The notes beneath the pieces were generated by a model. That model had not been told where the DNA came from. It saw nothing but the letters and a program-made list of their open reading frames with translations, and did not search any database. The position numbers and the translations under genes are program-made. This document shows positions 1 to 6,003 of a stretch of 8,651 nt of DNA, one piece after another. Origin of the DNA: an uncultured Carnobacterium sp. (GTDB taxonomy: Bacteria > Bacillota > Bacilli > Lactobacillales > Aerococcaceae); contig CAJPNA010000052.1 in the NCBI GenBank assembly GCA_905371865.1, forward strand, positions 1-8,651. The letters run 5' to 3'. The stretch's first letter is position 1; each line of letters starts with the position of its first letter.

Positions 1-899
1 CAAATGTAGGGATTTCCTTAGCGCACTTTGGCCATGACGTTTCTGTGGCAACGGTCCTACCGCAAGATAATCCTTTAAACGATGCTGTAAGTTCAAGATT
101 GCGAATGAATGGAATCAATACGAATCTAGTAGCGACAGAATATGGAAGATTAGGAACCTACTTTTTAGAACAAGGAAATGCAGGACGTGCTTCTCGTGTT
201 ACATACGATCGCTTATATTCTAGTATTTCAGTGTTAGACAACCTCTGCTGGGATTTAGACGAAATATTTATAGAGGCTGACTTGCTTCATATTTCAGGAA
301 TTCTACCAGCTCTTTCTAAGAAGTGGCAGTCGTGGACAGTAGAAATCGTCCGTAAAGCGAAGGAATATGGATGCTATGTGAGCTTTGATATGAACTATCG
401 TAGTAAGTTGTGGAGTTATGAGGAAGCCTATCCTTGTTTCAAACAAATCTTGCCTTATGTAGATATCCTTTCTGCGGGTAGACTAGATGCGATTCACTTC
501 TTGAAAGTAGCATCAGAAGATGAAGTTGTTTCGCAGGAAGAAATTTACAAGCGAGTTCAAGCAAAATATCCAAATATTAAAGTGTTGTATTCAACAAAGC
601 GCAATGTCATTTCGACGAATCATAACGAATTACAAGGATTCTTTGTAGGTGAAGATGGAGTATTTGTAGAATCTGAACTCTATGATATCAATCCGATCAT
701 CGACCGAGTTGGTGGAGGAGATGCCTTTGCTGCAGGAATTCTAAACGGCGTTCTAAAAGGTTGGGATAGCCAACAAATTGTCGATTTTGGGACAGCAAGT
801 TCGGTATTAAAACATACGGTTTTTGGCGACTGGAATCCGTTTGAAGAAAATGAAGTCTTTGAATTTATGAACCAAAAATCAGGACAGATTGTTCGTTAA
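1..899 (+). CDS. kdgK: 2-keto-3-deoxygluconate kinase, PfkB family (5' end outside window)
   Basis: The product would phosphorylate 2-keto-3-deoxygluconate to KDPG with ATP, the last step before aldolase cleavage in hexuronate breakdown, in the cytoplasm. The frame is open from the first complete codon (position 3) and encodes 298 residues. It begins NVGISLAHFG, which matches the conserved segment about 35-40 residues into PfkB sugar kinases, so only the N-terminus is missing. The GTG at 45 is an internal valine codon and not the start. Diagnostic parts are YGRLGTYFLEQG and YDR in the substrate half, NYRSKLW in the middle, and the C-terminal PfkB signature DRVGGGDAFAAG, whose Asp (codon at 720-722) is the catalytic base. 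The GGGD form and the following HTVFGDWNP segment are usual for KDG kinases rather than fructokinases. A terminator follows 16 nt after the stop, so this is the end of its transcript. Assignment to KdgK rests on recalled family motifs and on the glucuronate context. Confidence 0.88.
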   Translation, partial: NVGISLAHFGHDVSVATVLPQDNPLNDAVSSRLRMNGINTNLVATEYGRLGTYFLEQGNAGRASRVTYDRLYSSISVLDNLCWDLDEIFIEADLLHISGILPALSKKWQSWTVEIVRKAKEYGCYVSFDMNYRSKLWSYEEAYPCFKQILPYVDILSAGRLDAIHFLKVASEDEVVSQEEIYKRVQAKYPNIKVLYSTKRNVISTNHNELQGFFVGEDGVFVESELYDINPIIDRVGGGDAFAAGILNGVLKGWDSQQIVDFGTASSVLKHTVFGDWNPFEENEVFEFMNQKSGQIVR

Positions 900-914
900 T
901 TTAACAAAAGGTAA

Positions 915-946
915 AAACGCCAATGCAATTGCATTGGCGTTTGTTC
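915..946 (+). terminator. Palindromic rho-independent terminator after kdgK
   Basis: A perfect 28-bp palindrome (915-942, arms AAACGCCAATGC and GCATTGGCGTTT around a central AATT) lies 16 nt after the kdgK stop. It is preceded by an A-run and followed by TTTGTTCGT, a modest U-tract. The symmetry would let it act in either direction. Its position at the gene end supports a terminator. Confidence 0.75.
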
Positions 947-1582
947 GTATGATGCCAAAGGTATTCGGACCATCCTACTTCATTAATCACTGCTGTTAAT
1001 TTAATTAGATGCTTTAGAGCCTCGAAAATAATACAGCTGAAATGGTACGAACGGTACCAGTGTTGTAGTCACCATGTAAGATCTCACGAATCGCATTGGT
1101 AATCGTAGTCGATTAACTAATTAAAAGACGACGAGGAGATGACAAAAAAATTATCACGAGAATGATTGGAATTTTTAATCTATTTAAGACAATAACAGGA
1201 GATGCAGAAAAAGTGTCTATCAAAAATCATCAAGTTAGCATTGCCAGATAACTTAAAAAATCAACGGTTTGAGAAGGCGATTTGTCACTGGGAGAATATT
1301 GGGATTAAGAGTACGTATGCATTCATTGCCTTGCCTGACACGAATCTTAAAAACGCGTCCACATCCGAACTCGTCATGAGGACATTCAACAAACCTATTT
1401 ATTAGGGCCAGAATATCTTTAAAGTCGTAGTGCTTATCTCCATTTCGGAAATAGAGTTAGAAATTAACAAGTATGTCTTGAAAGTTATCTACTCGAAAAT
1501 AGATAGTTCTTCTTACAGTCAACATTTGTGGGAATCAGAAAAACAAGATTGTTTTTTATCTTAACAATATATATTCATCATT
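946..1582. other. Gene-poor, degenerate intergenic stretch
   Basis: About 640 bases separate the kdgK terminator from the next terminator. All plus-strand frames are broken by stops every few dozen codons and no credible gene with a ribosome binding site is visible. Short peptide-like segments appear in alternating frames, which looks like a decayed gene rather than random spacer. One small inverted repeat, TGGTAC/GTACCA with a 5-nt gap (1043-1059), is present without an obvious role. The minus strand was also scanned and gave nothing recognisable. Confidence 0.6.
1202..1405 (+). pseudogene. Short open frame, possible remnant of a transposase C-terminal region
   Basis: This frame of 67 codons is the longest in the degenerate stretch. 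It is probably not expressed as such: AGGAG directly abuts the ATG with no spacer, and no promoter is evident. The segment around ICHWENIGI, FIALPD and ASTSELVMR loosely recalls the end of IS256/mutator-type transposases, where a Trp-containing helix is followed by a Leu-Pro turn and an RTSN-(I/L)-ER motif. If so, the diagnostic residues have already been lost and the catalytic region is missing. Upstream broken frames (about 1030-1200) contain an SPCKISRIA segment that might belong to the same ancestor. This is a weak, motif-level impression. It could equally be a chance open frame. Confidence 0.22.
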
Positions 1583-1620
1583 CAACAGATGACTTTTAAA
1601 AGTCGTCTGTTGATTTTTTG
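1583..1620 (+). terminator. Rho-independent terminator upstream of the glucuronide operon
   Basis: An inverted repeat of two 15-nt arms (1583-1597 and 1598-1612, one G-T wobble) is followed by a run of six T (1614-1619). This is a strong terminator form. It insulates the downstream promoter from transcription of the degenerate region. Its stem contains CAGATGACTTTT, which resembles the operator half-sites found in the leader of the HAD gene and at the right end of the window. Confidence 0.75.
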
Positions 1621-1723
1621 TTGCCTATTATAATAGATAAAACCTTTATTTAAATGCGAAAATAGCAACTTTAAAAAAGTTTGAAAAATTTTTAATTTAG
1701 GTATTTATTTTTTGTTTCACTTC

Positions 1724-1732
1724 TGATACAAT
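1724..1732 (+). promoter_or_regulatory. Extended -10 promoter of the HAD-GPH-GH3-GH2 operon
   Basis: TGATACAAT fits an extended -10 element (TG, one base, then TACAAT, 5 of 6 to consensus). The -35 position (1704-1709, TTTATT) is poor, as is common with extended -10 promoters, and the upstream 60 bases are very AT-rich with A- and T-tracts that could act as an UP element. The predicted start lies near 1738-1740, inside the palindromic operator. A second weak candidate is TTGAAA (1681-1686) with TTTATT 17 nt later. Confidence 0.55.
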
Positions 1733-1734
1733 GA

Positions 1735-1749
1735 ATACATCAGATGAAT
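1735..1749 (+). promoter_or_regulatory. Palindromic operator, probably for the FadR-type regulator
   Basis: ATACATCAGATGAAT is a near-perfect palindrome centred on 1742 (CATC-A-GATG core). Its reverse complement shares 14 of 15 bases, 13 in a row (TCATCTGATGTAT), with the site at 8630-8644. It overlaps the predicted transcription start, a position where a bound repressor would block initiation. The link to the regulator encoded at 7898-8578 is inferred from proximity and from the symmetric site that GntR dimers usually bind. Confidence 0.65.
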
Positions 1750-1783
1750 TCACTGCAAAACGTCACATCATTTCTAAAATTAG

Positions 1784-1848
1784 AGATGATTTTATATTTA
1801 CGCACTAATGTAAGCGAGTGCATAAAAGTCATCTAACAAAAATCATCT
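1784..1848 (+). repeat. Leader with inverted operator-like half-sites forming alternative hairpins
   Basis: AGATGATTTTAT (1784-1795) can pair with ATAAAAGTCATCT (1822-1834, one bulged base), extended inward by GCACT/AGTGC (1802-1806, 1817-1821). It can instead pair perfectly over 10 bp with AAAATCATCT (1839-1848). The two pairings exclude each other. No U-tract follows either. The same AGATGA/TCATCT hexamer also forms the operator at 1735-1749, so it occurs four times within 107 nt. The repeats may serve as extra DNA binding sites, as RNA structure, or both. Confidence 0.45.
1808..1823 (+). promoter_or_regulatory. cre site (CcpA binding)
   Basis: ATGTAAGCGAGTGCAT matches the Firmicute cre consensus WTGNNANCGNNNNCAW at every fixed position. 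It deviates only at the T often found after CGN. It lies about 70 nt downstream of the predicted start and about 65 nt before the first gene, where bound CcpA would act as a roadblock to elongation. The role is inferred from consensus and placement. Confidence 0.65.
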
Positions 1849-1888
1849 GCAGACTTTAGAACTGATTTATTTTATGAAAGGAGATCAT

Positions 1889-2716
1889 ATGGCTTTAACA
1901 AATGAAAGTCCATTCGTAGTATGTATCGATTCAGATGGCTGTGCGATGGACACAATGGATATTAAACACATTCGATTCTTCGGCCCGCTAGCAGCGAAGT
2001 ATTTCGAGATTCAAAATCAAGAAGTCTATTTAGAAGAATGGAATCGTGTCAACTTATTCTCTGAAACGAGAGGGATTAATCGTTTTAAAGGGTTACTACT
2101 TAGTCTCGAGTTTGCTAAAGAACACGGTGAAGCAATTGAAGACTTCTCAGTGTTTGCTAACTGGTGCAATCATACAACATCTCTTTCGAATCAATCATTA
2201 GAAGAGGAGATTGCTAAGCATAACGATGCTGTACTAGTAAAAGCACTCGATTGGAGTAAGGCTGTGAATCACGGCATTGAAACAGAACTTGTTGGCGAAG
2301 ATAAACCTTTTGAAGGCGTGAAAAGTGCTTTAGAAGAAATTAGTAAAGTAGCGCAAATTGCGATTGTTTCTTCTGCGAATAGCGAAGCAGTTAATAGTGA
2401 ATGGAAGCGTCATGGGTTAATGCCATTTGTTTCGGAATTCTTCGGACAGGAACGAGGAAGTAAAGCAGCAGCAATTAAAGAGATCAAGTCTCTCGGATTT
2501 GAAAAAGAAAAAATCTTAATGGTCGGAGATGCTCCTGGTGATCTAGACGCTGCAAAAGTTAATGAAGTACATTTCTATCCAATTTTATTTGGAAAAGAAA
2601 AAGAGTCGTGGGAAACGTTAGTTACAAAAATTCTTCCAGAATTTATTGACGGACATTACAACGATGAAGAGTATCAAGCAATTTATCATCAGCATTTATC
2701 ACAATTTAAAAACTAA
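1889..2716 (+). CDS. HAD-superfamily hydrolase, phosphatase-like
   Basis: This is a 275-residue cytoplasmic HAD enzyme, probably a phosphatase for a small sugar-type phosphate. Its substrate cannot be read from sequence. The start is taken at 1889 because AAAGGAG (1877-1883) sits 5 nt upstream. The in-frame ATG at 1874 precedes that site and lacks its own. Motif I is CIDSDG, with nucleophile Asp14 and general acid/base Asp16. Motif II is IVSSAN (Ser161). Motif III is the Lys of RGSK (Lys192). Motif IV is MVGDAPGD (Asp214, Asp218). About 120 residues between motifs I and II form an inserted cap, which usually means a small-molecule substrate. All catalytic residues are present. It is the first gene of the operon, 19 nt before the transporter gene. 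No standard step of glucuronide breakdown needs a phosphatase, so it may remove a dead-end sugar phosphate. A phosphonatase- or mutase-like activity is less likely. Confidence 0.8.
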   Translation: MALTNESPFVVCIDSDGCAMDTMDIKHIRFFGPLAAKYFEIQNQEVYLEEWNRVNLFSETRGINRFKGLLLSLEFAKEHGEAIEDFSVFANWCNHTTSLSNQSLEEEIAKHNDAVLVKALDWSKAVNHGIETELVGEDKPFEGVKSALEEISKVAQIAIVSSANSEAVNSEWKRHGLMPFVSEFFGQERGSKAAAIKEIKSLGFEKEKILMVGDAPGDLDAAKVNEVHFYPILFGKEKESWETLVTKILPEFIDGHYNDEEYQAIYHQHLSQFKN

Positions 2717-2735
2717 AAAATAAGGAGTTTATATC

Positions 2736-4205
2736 ATGGAAAATACAGGGATTCATAGAGCGAAAACGTGGCAAATGGCGTTGTTTGCTTTGAATAATAC
2801 ATCAACAAACTTATGGCTAGTTCTTTTGAACTTCGTTGCCTACTATTTAACAGGTTACGTTGGGGTAGCGGTAGTAATGGCTACTTCTATTATGACATTT
2901 ATGCGTATTTGGGATGCGATTACTGACCCAATCGTTGGTTATATCGTAGACAAAACAGATGGAAAATTTGGTAAAAATCGTCCGTTTATGGCAGCTGGTA
3001 ACATTGTATTAGTGATTACAACATTCTTAATGTTCTTTACAACTCACCATTTACCAGAACAATTTAGATTCGTTTATTTCTTAGTTGTTTACTTAATTTA
3101 CATTATTGGTTATACATTACAAACAGTAGTAACTAAGTCAGCTCAAAGCTGTTTAACAAATGACCCTAAACAACGTCCAACATTTGGTATTTATGACGGT
3201 ATCTATAACGCTATATTATTCGCGTTAGTACCAGGTTTTGTGGCTCAACACTTAGTTCCGAAATATGGTGGTTTTACTGCTGAATTATTCCAAGAATTAT
3301 GGATTTATATCGCTCCAGTTACTTTCATCTTCACTTGGTTAGCAATCTTTGCCCTTAAAGATAAAGACCGCACAGAATTCTTTGGTACAGGTGAACCAGT
3401 TAAAGTTACTTTCAAAGATTACTGGGATGTATTAAAAAATAACCGCGCTATTCAGATGTTAGTAGTATCAGCATCAACAGATAAATTAGCAGCTATAGTT
3501 ACTTCTAATGCTACAGTATCAGTAATTATCTTTGGTATTATTTGTGGAAACTATAAATTACTTAATACATTTAACCAATACACATTGATTCCTAAGATTT
3601 TAATTATGATTCTTGGGGTTAAATTTATCGCTCAAAAACTAGGTCAAAGAAAAGCATTGCTATTAGGTTCATGGGCAGGTATTATCCTTTACGGATTATT
3701 ATTCGGTCTATTCTATGTAGCAGATCCTTCAACATTCTCACTACCTGGAGCTGAAGGATTTACCGGATTATCGTTCTTTACAATTGCATTCTTAATATTA
3801 TTTATCTTAGCTCAAGGTGCAAATGGTTTAGCAGGTACAATGGTTATTCCTATGACTGCTGACTGTGCGGACTACGAAGTATATCGTTCAGGACGTTATG
3901 TACCTGGATTAATGGGAACATTATTCAGTGCTGTTGATAAAATCGTTTCTTCATTCGGTTCTGCATTTGTAGGTATTCTATGTGCATCTATCGGATTTAC
4001 TGAAAAATTACCTCAAGTAGATACACCATTAACACCAGAATTGAAATTTATCGGTTTAGTGATGTTCTGTGGATTCGTTATATTTGGATACATCTGTAAC
4101 ATTATCGCAATGAAATTCTACCCATTAAACAAAGAGAAAATGGAAGAAATTCAAAGTGAAATCGCTCGTATCAAAGCTGAAACATTAGCAAAACAAAAAG
4201 CATAA
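2736..4205 (+). CDS. GPH-family glycoside/cation symporter, probable glucuronide importer
   Basis: This 489-residue integral membrane protein should import a glycoside together with H+ or Na+, without phosphorylating it. The GPH family signature is clear at about residues 57-83: RIWDAITDPIVGYIVDKTDG followed by KFGKNRPFM, with the conserved Asp residues of the DPxxG-xxxD segment and the Arg-Pro. Around 12 hydrophobic segments are spread over the length, with a central charged loop (ALKDKDRTEFFGTGEP) as in this family, and a charged C-terminal tail. AAGGAG lies 8 nt before the ATG. E. coli UidB, the glucuronide carrier, belongs to the same family, and the adjacent beta-glucuronidase makes a glucuronide or uronic-acid oligosaccharide the likely cargo. 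GPH members also carry melibiose, xylosides and lactose, so the substrate is inferred from context only. Length is slightly greater than the roughly 450-460 usual for UidB/MelB. Confidence 0.85.
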   Translation: MENTGIHRAKTWQMALFALNNTSTNLWLVLLNFVAYYLTGYVGVAVVMATSIMTFMRIWDAITDPIVGYIVDKTDGKFGKNRPFMAAGNIVLVITTFLMFFTTHHLPEQFRFVYFLVVYLIYIIGYTLQTVVTKSAQSCLTNDPKQRPTFGIYDGIYNAILFALVPGFVAQHLVPKYGGFTAELFQELWIYIAPVTFIFTWLAIFALKDKDRTEFFGTGEPVKVTFKDYWDVLKNNRAIQMLVVSASTDKLAAIVTSNATVSVIIFGIICGNYKLLNTFNQYTLIPKILIMILGVKFIAQKLGQRKALLLGSWAGIILYGLLFGLFYVADPSTFSLPGAEGFTGLSFFTIAFLILFILAQGANGLAGTMVIPMTADCADYEVYRSGRYVPGLMGTLFSAVDKIVSSFGSAFVGILCASIGFTEKLPQVDTPLTPELKFIGLVMFCGFVIFGYICNIIAMKFYPLNKEKMEEIQSEIARIKAETLAKQKA

Positions 4206-4212
4206 TTCATTA

Positions 4213-4244
4213 ACGCTCCGTAAACTAAATAGTTTACGGAGCGT
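4213..4244 (+). other. Intercistronic hairpin between transporter and GH3 genes
   Basis: A perfect 14-bp stem (4213-4226 with 4231-4244, arm ACGCTCCGTAAACT) closes a 4-nt AAAT loop 7 nt after the transporter stop. It is followed by CATTATAGG, so there is no U-tract and full termination is unlikely. The next ribosome binding site starts only 6 nt later. Such structures commonly adjust relative message levels by partial termination, processing, or protection of the upstream message from 3' exonucleases. Confidence 0.7.
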
Positions 4245-4263
4245 CATTATAGGAGGAAGTAAA

Positions 4264-5988
4264 ATGGCAAGATTAGTAGATTTATCAAAAAAACCTTATA
4301 ACTTGAATCCAAGTCAAATTGAATGGGTGGAGTCAACAATTAAAGGCATGACAGACGAAGAGAAAGTAGGACAATTATTTACAAACTTGTTCTTCTTTGG
4401 GGGAGATGCTTTTAGTGGAAACAACTTAAGCAACAAAGAAATTCTTGAAAAATACCATATTGGTGGTGTCCGTTATATGAACGGTAGCCCAGAAGATGTT
4501 CAAGGATTGATTAATGATCTTCAATCTCAAACAAAAATTCCATTATTAGTGGCTGCAAACTGCGATTCAGGTGGTGATGGTGCCGTTAAAGGTGGTACTT
4601 ATATTTCTTCTGGCGCACAATCTGAAGCAAGCCGTGATCCATGGGTTCCTTATCACGCAGGACTTGTATCTGCTCGTGAAGAAACGGCTCTTGGGGTAAA
4701 CGTAAACTTTGACCCATGTGTGGATATTTTACAAAACTGGAGAAATACAATCGTTAATACTCGTGCGTACGGTACAACTGCTGAAGATGTCATTAAATAT
4801 ACAAACGCATATGTAGAAGGATTAAAAGCTGAACGCGAAGTAGTTTGCTGTGTGAAACACTTCCCTGGAGATGGAACTGAAGAACGTGACCAACACTTAA
4901 TTTTAGGTGTGAATGAACTTTCAGTAGAAGAGTGGGAAAATTCTTTTGGTAAAGTATATCGCAACCATATCGAAAATGGTGTTGAAATGATTATGGCTGG
5001 ACATATTGCATTGCCTGAATATCAAAAAGCGCTTCGTCCAGGACTTGAAGATAAAGACGTCATGCCAGCAACACTTGCCGAAGAATTAATTCAAGATTTA
5101 CTAAAAGAAAAATTAGACTTTAACGGAATGGTGATTACAGATGCAAGTCACATGCTAGGAATGACAAGTGCGATGCGTCGAGAGGACTATGTTCCAGGAG
5201 CCATTGCTGCAGGTTGTGACATGTTCTTATTCTTCAATAATATGGAAGAAGACTTTAACTTCATGTTAAAAGGATATCACAATGGAGTCATTACTGAAGA
5301 ACGTATGACGGATGCTCTTCGTCGTATTTTAGGATTGAAAGCAAAATTAAACCTTCCTGAAAAACAAGCGAATGGTACATTGTTAAAAGATAAGAAAGAA
5401 TTAGAAGTCATTGGTTGCCAAGAACACCTTGATTGGCAAAAAGAAGCGGCTGAACGTGGAATTACGCTTGTTAAAGATACTCAGCAAAACTTACCAATTA
5501 ATCCGACAGACCATAAACGTGTACGCTTGTATTACTTAGATGGAGAAAAAGGCGGAATCATGGCTAATGATGATTCAGTATTAAACCGTTTCGTAGATGA
5601 ATTGACAAGTCGTGGATATGAAGTAACCGTTAATGATGGAAATAGTCGTATCAAAGGGCGTACACTAGAGTATAGAGATACTGTTGACTTAGCGTTAGTG
5701 GTTGCAAACGTGATTGGATATGGTGCACAAAATAACTATCGTATTCAATGGAAGACAGCAATGTCGAATGAAGTTCCTTGGTATGTGCATGAAGCACCAA
5801 CTGTATTTGTGTCTACGAACTTTACAACCCATTTACATGATGCAACAATGGTTAAAACATTTATCAATGCTTATCATGGTAATGAGAATACAGTCAAATC
5901 TGTAATTGATAAACTTGAAGGAAAATCTGAATTCAAGGGAATTCCTAATGAGTTAGTGTGGACAGAAAAATGGCAAGCTAAATTATAG
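4264..5988 (+). CDS. Glycoside hydrolase family 3 enzyme, NagZ-type beta-N-acetylhexosaminidase
   Basis: This 574-residue protein lacks a signal peptide and should act in the cytoplasm on terminal beta-linked N-acetylhexosamine. Residues about 20-365 form the GH3 barrel. Motifs are KHFPGDG (198-204), the Asp209-Gln-His211 dyad just after it, MAGHI (244-248), and VITDAS with the expected nucleophile Asp293. The DxH dyad as acid/base is the mark of the NagZ branch and sets it apart from GH3 beta-glucosidases, which use a distant Glu. The 82-residue gap from His to nucleophile is close to that recalled for Bacillus subtilis NagZ. Residues about 385-574 look like the alpha/beta-sandwich second domain, with the usual RGITLVKD entry. 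AGGAGG lies 7 nt before the ATG, and the GH2 gene starts 15 nt after the stop. Cell-wall recycling is the classic NagZ role, but here a place in glucuronate-hexosamine oligosaccharide breakdown fits better. Some DxH enzymes are phosphorylases, so that activity is possible. Confidence 0.82.
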   Translation: MARLVDLSKKPYNLNPSQIEWVESTIKGMTDEEKVGQLFTNLFFFGGDAFSGNNLSNKEILEKYHIGGVRYMNGSPEDVQGLINDLQSQTKIPLLVAANCDSGGDGAVKGGTYISSGAQSEASRDPWVPYHAGLVSAREETALGVNVNFDPCVDILQNWRNTIVNTRAYGTTAEDVIKYTNAYVEGLKAEREVVCCVKHFPGDGTEERDQHLILGVNELSVEEWENSFGKVYRNHIENGVEMIMAGHIALPEYQKALRPGLEDKDVMPATLAEELIQDLLKEKLDFNGMVITDASHMLGMTSAMRREDYVPGAIAAGCDMFLFFNNMEEDFNFMLKGYHNGVITEERMTDALRRILGLKAKLNLPEKQANGTLLKDKKELEVIGCQEHLDWQKEAAERGITLVKDTQQNLPINPTDHKRVRLYYLDGEKGGIMANDDSVLNRFVDELTSRGYEVTVNDGNSRIKGRTLEYRDTVDLALVVANVIGYGAQNNYRIQWKTAMSNEVPWYVHEAPTVFVSTNFTTHLHDATMVKTFINAYHGNENTVKSVIDKLEGKSEFKGIPNELVWTEKWQAKL

Positions 5989-6003
5989 AAAGAGGGATGA
6001 TTC

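Noticed and set aside
45..47. GTG at 45 as start of the KDG kinase gene
   Set aside because: The frame is open upstream to the window edge and encodes the conserved NVGISLAHFG segment of PfkB kinases, so the gene begins outside the window.
1043..1059. TGGTAC/GTACCA inverted repeat as a uronate operator like the E. coli UxuR/ExuR site
   Set aside because: The spacing and sequence do not match the operator found at the two promoters here, and no promoter or gene lies beside it.
1629..1634. TATAAT as a -10 box for a second promoter
   Set aside because: No acceptable -35 lies 16-18 nt upstream; that region is the terminator stem. The nearest TTGATT is only 13 nt away.
1754..1768. TGCAAAACGTCACAT as a second cre site
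   Set aside because: The central CG is displaced by one base, and alignment on the CG destroys the other fixed positions.
1874..1876. ATG at 1874 as start of the HAD gene
   Set aside because: It precedes the AAAGGAG ribosome binding site, which is properly spaced for the in-frame ATG at 1889, and has no such site of its own.
4653..4964. Minus-strand open frame of 103 codons within the GH3 gene
   Set aside because: It lies antisense to well-conserved GH3 catalytic motifs, shows no family features, and is explained by codon use on the coding strand.
5714..5905. Plus-strand open frame of 63 codons inside the GH3 gene
   Set aside because: It is an alternate frame of the C-terminal GH3 domain and its composition is not protein-like.
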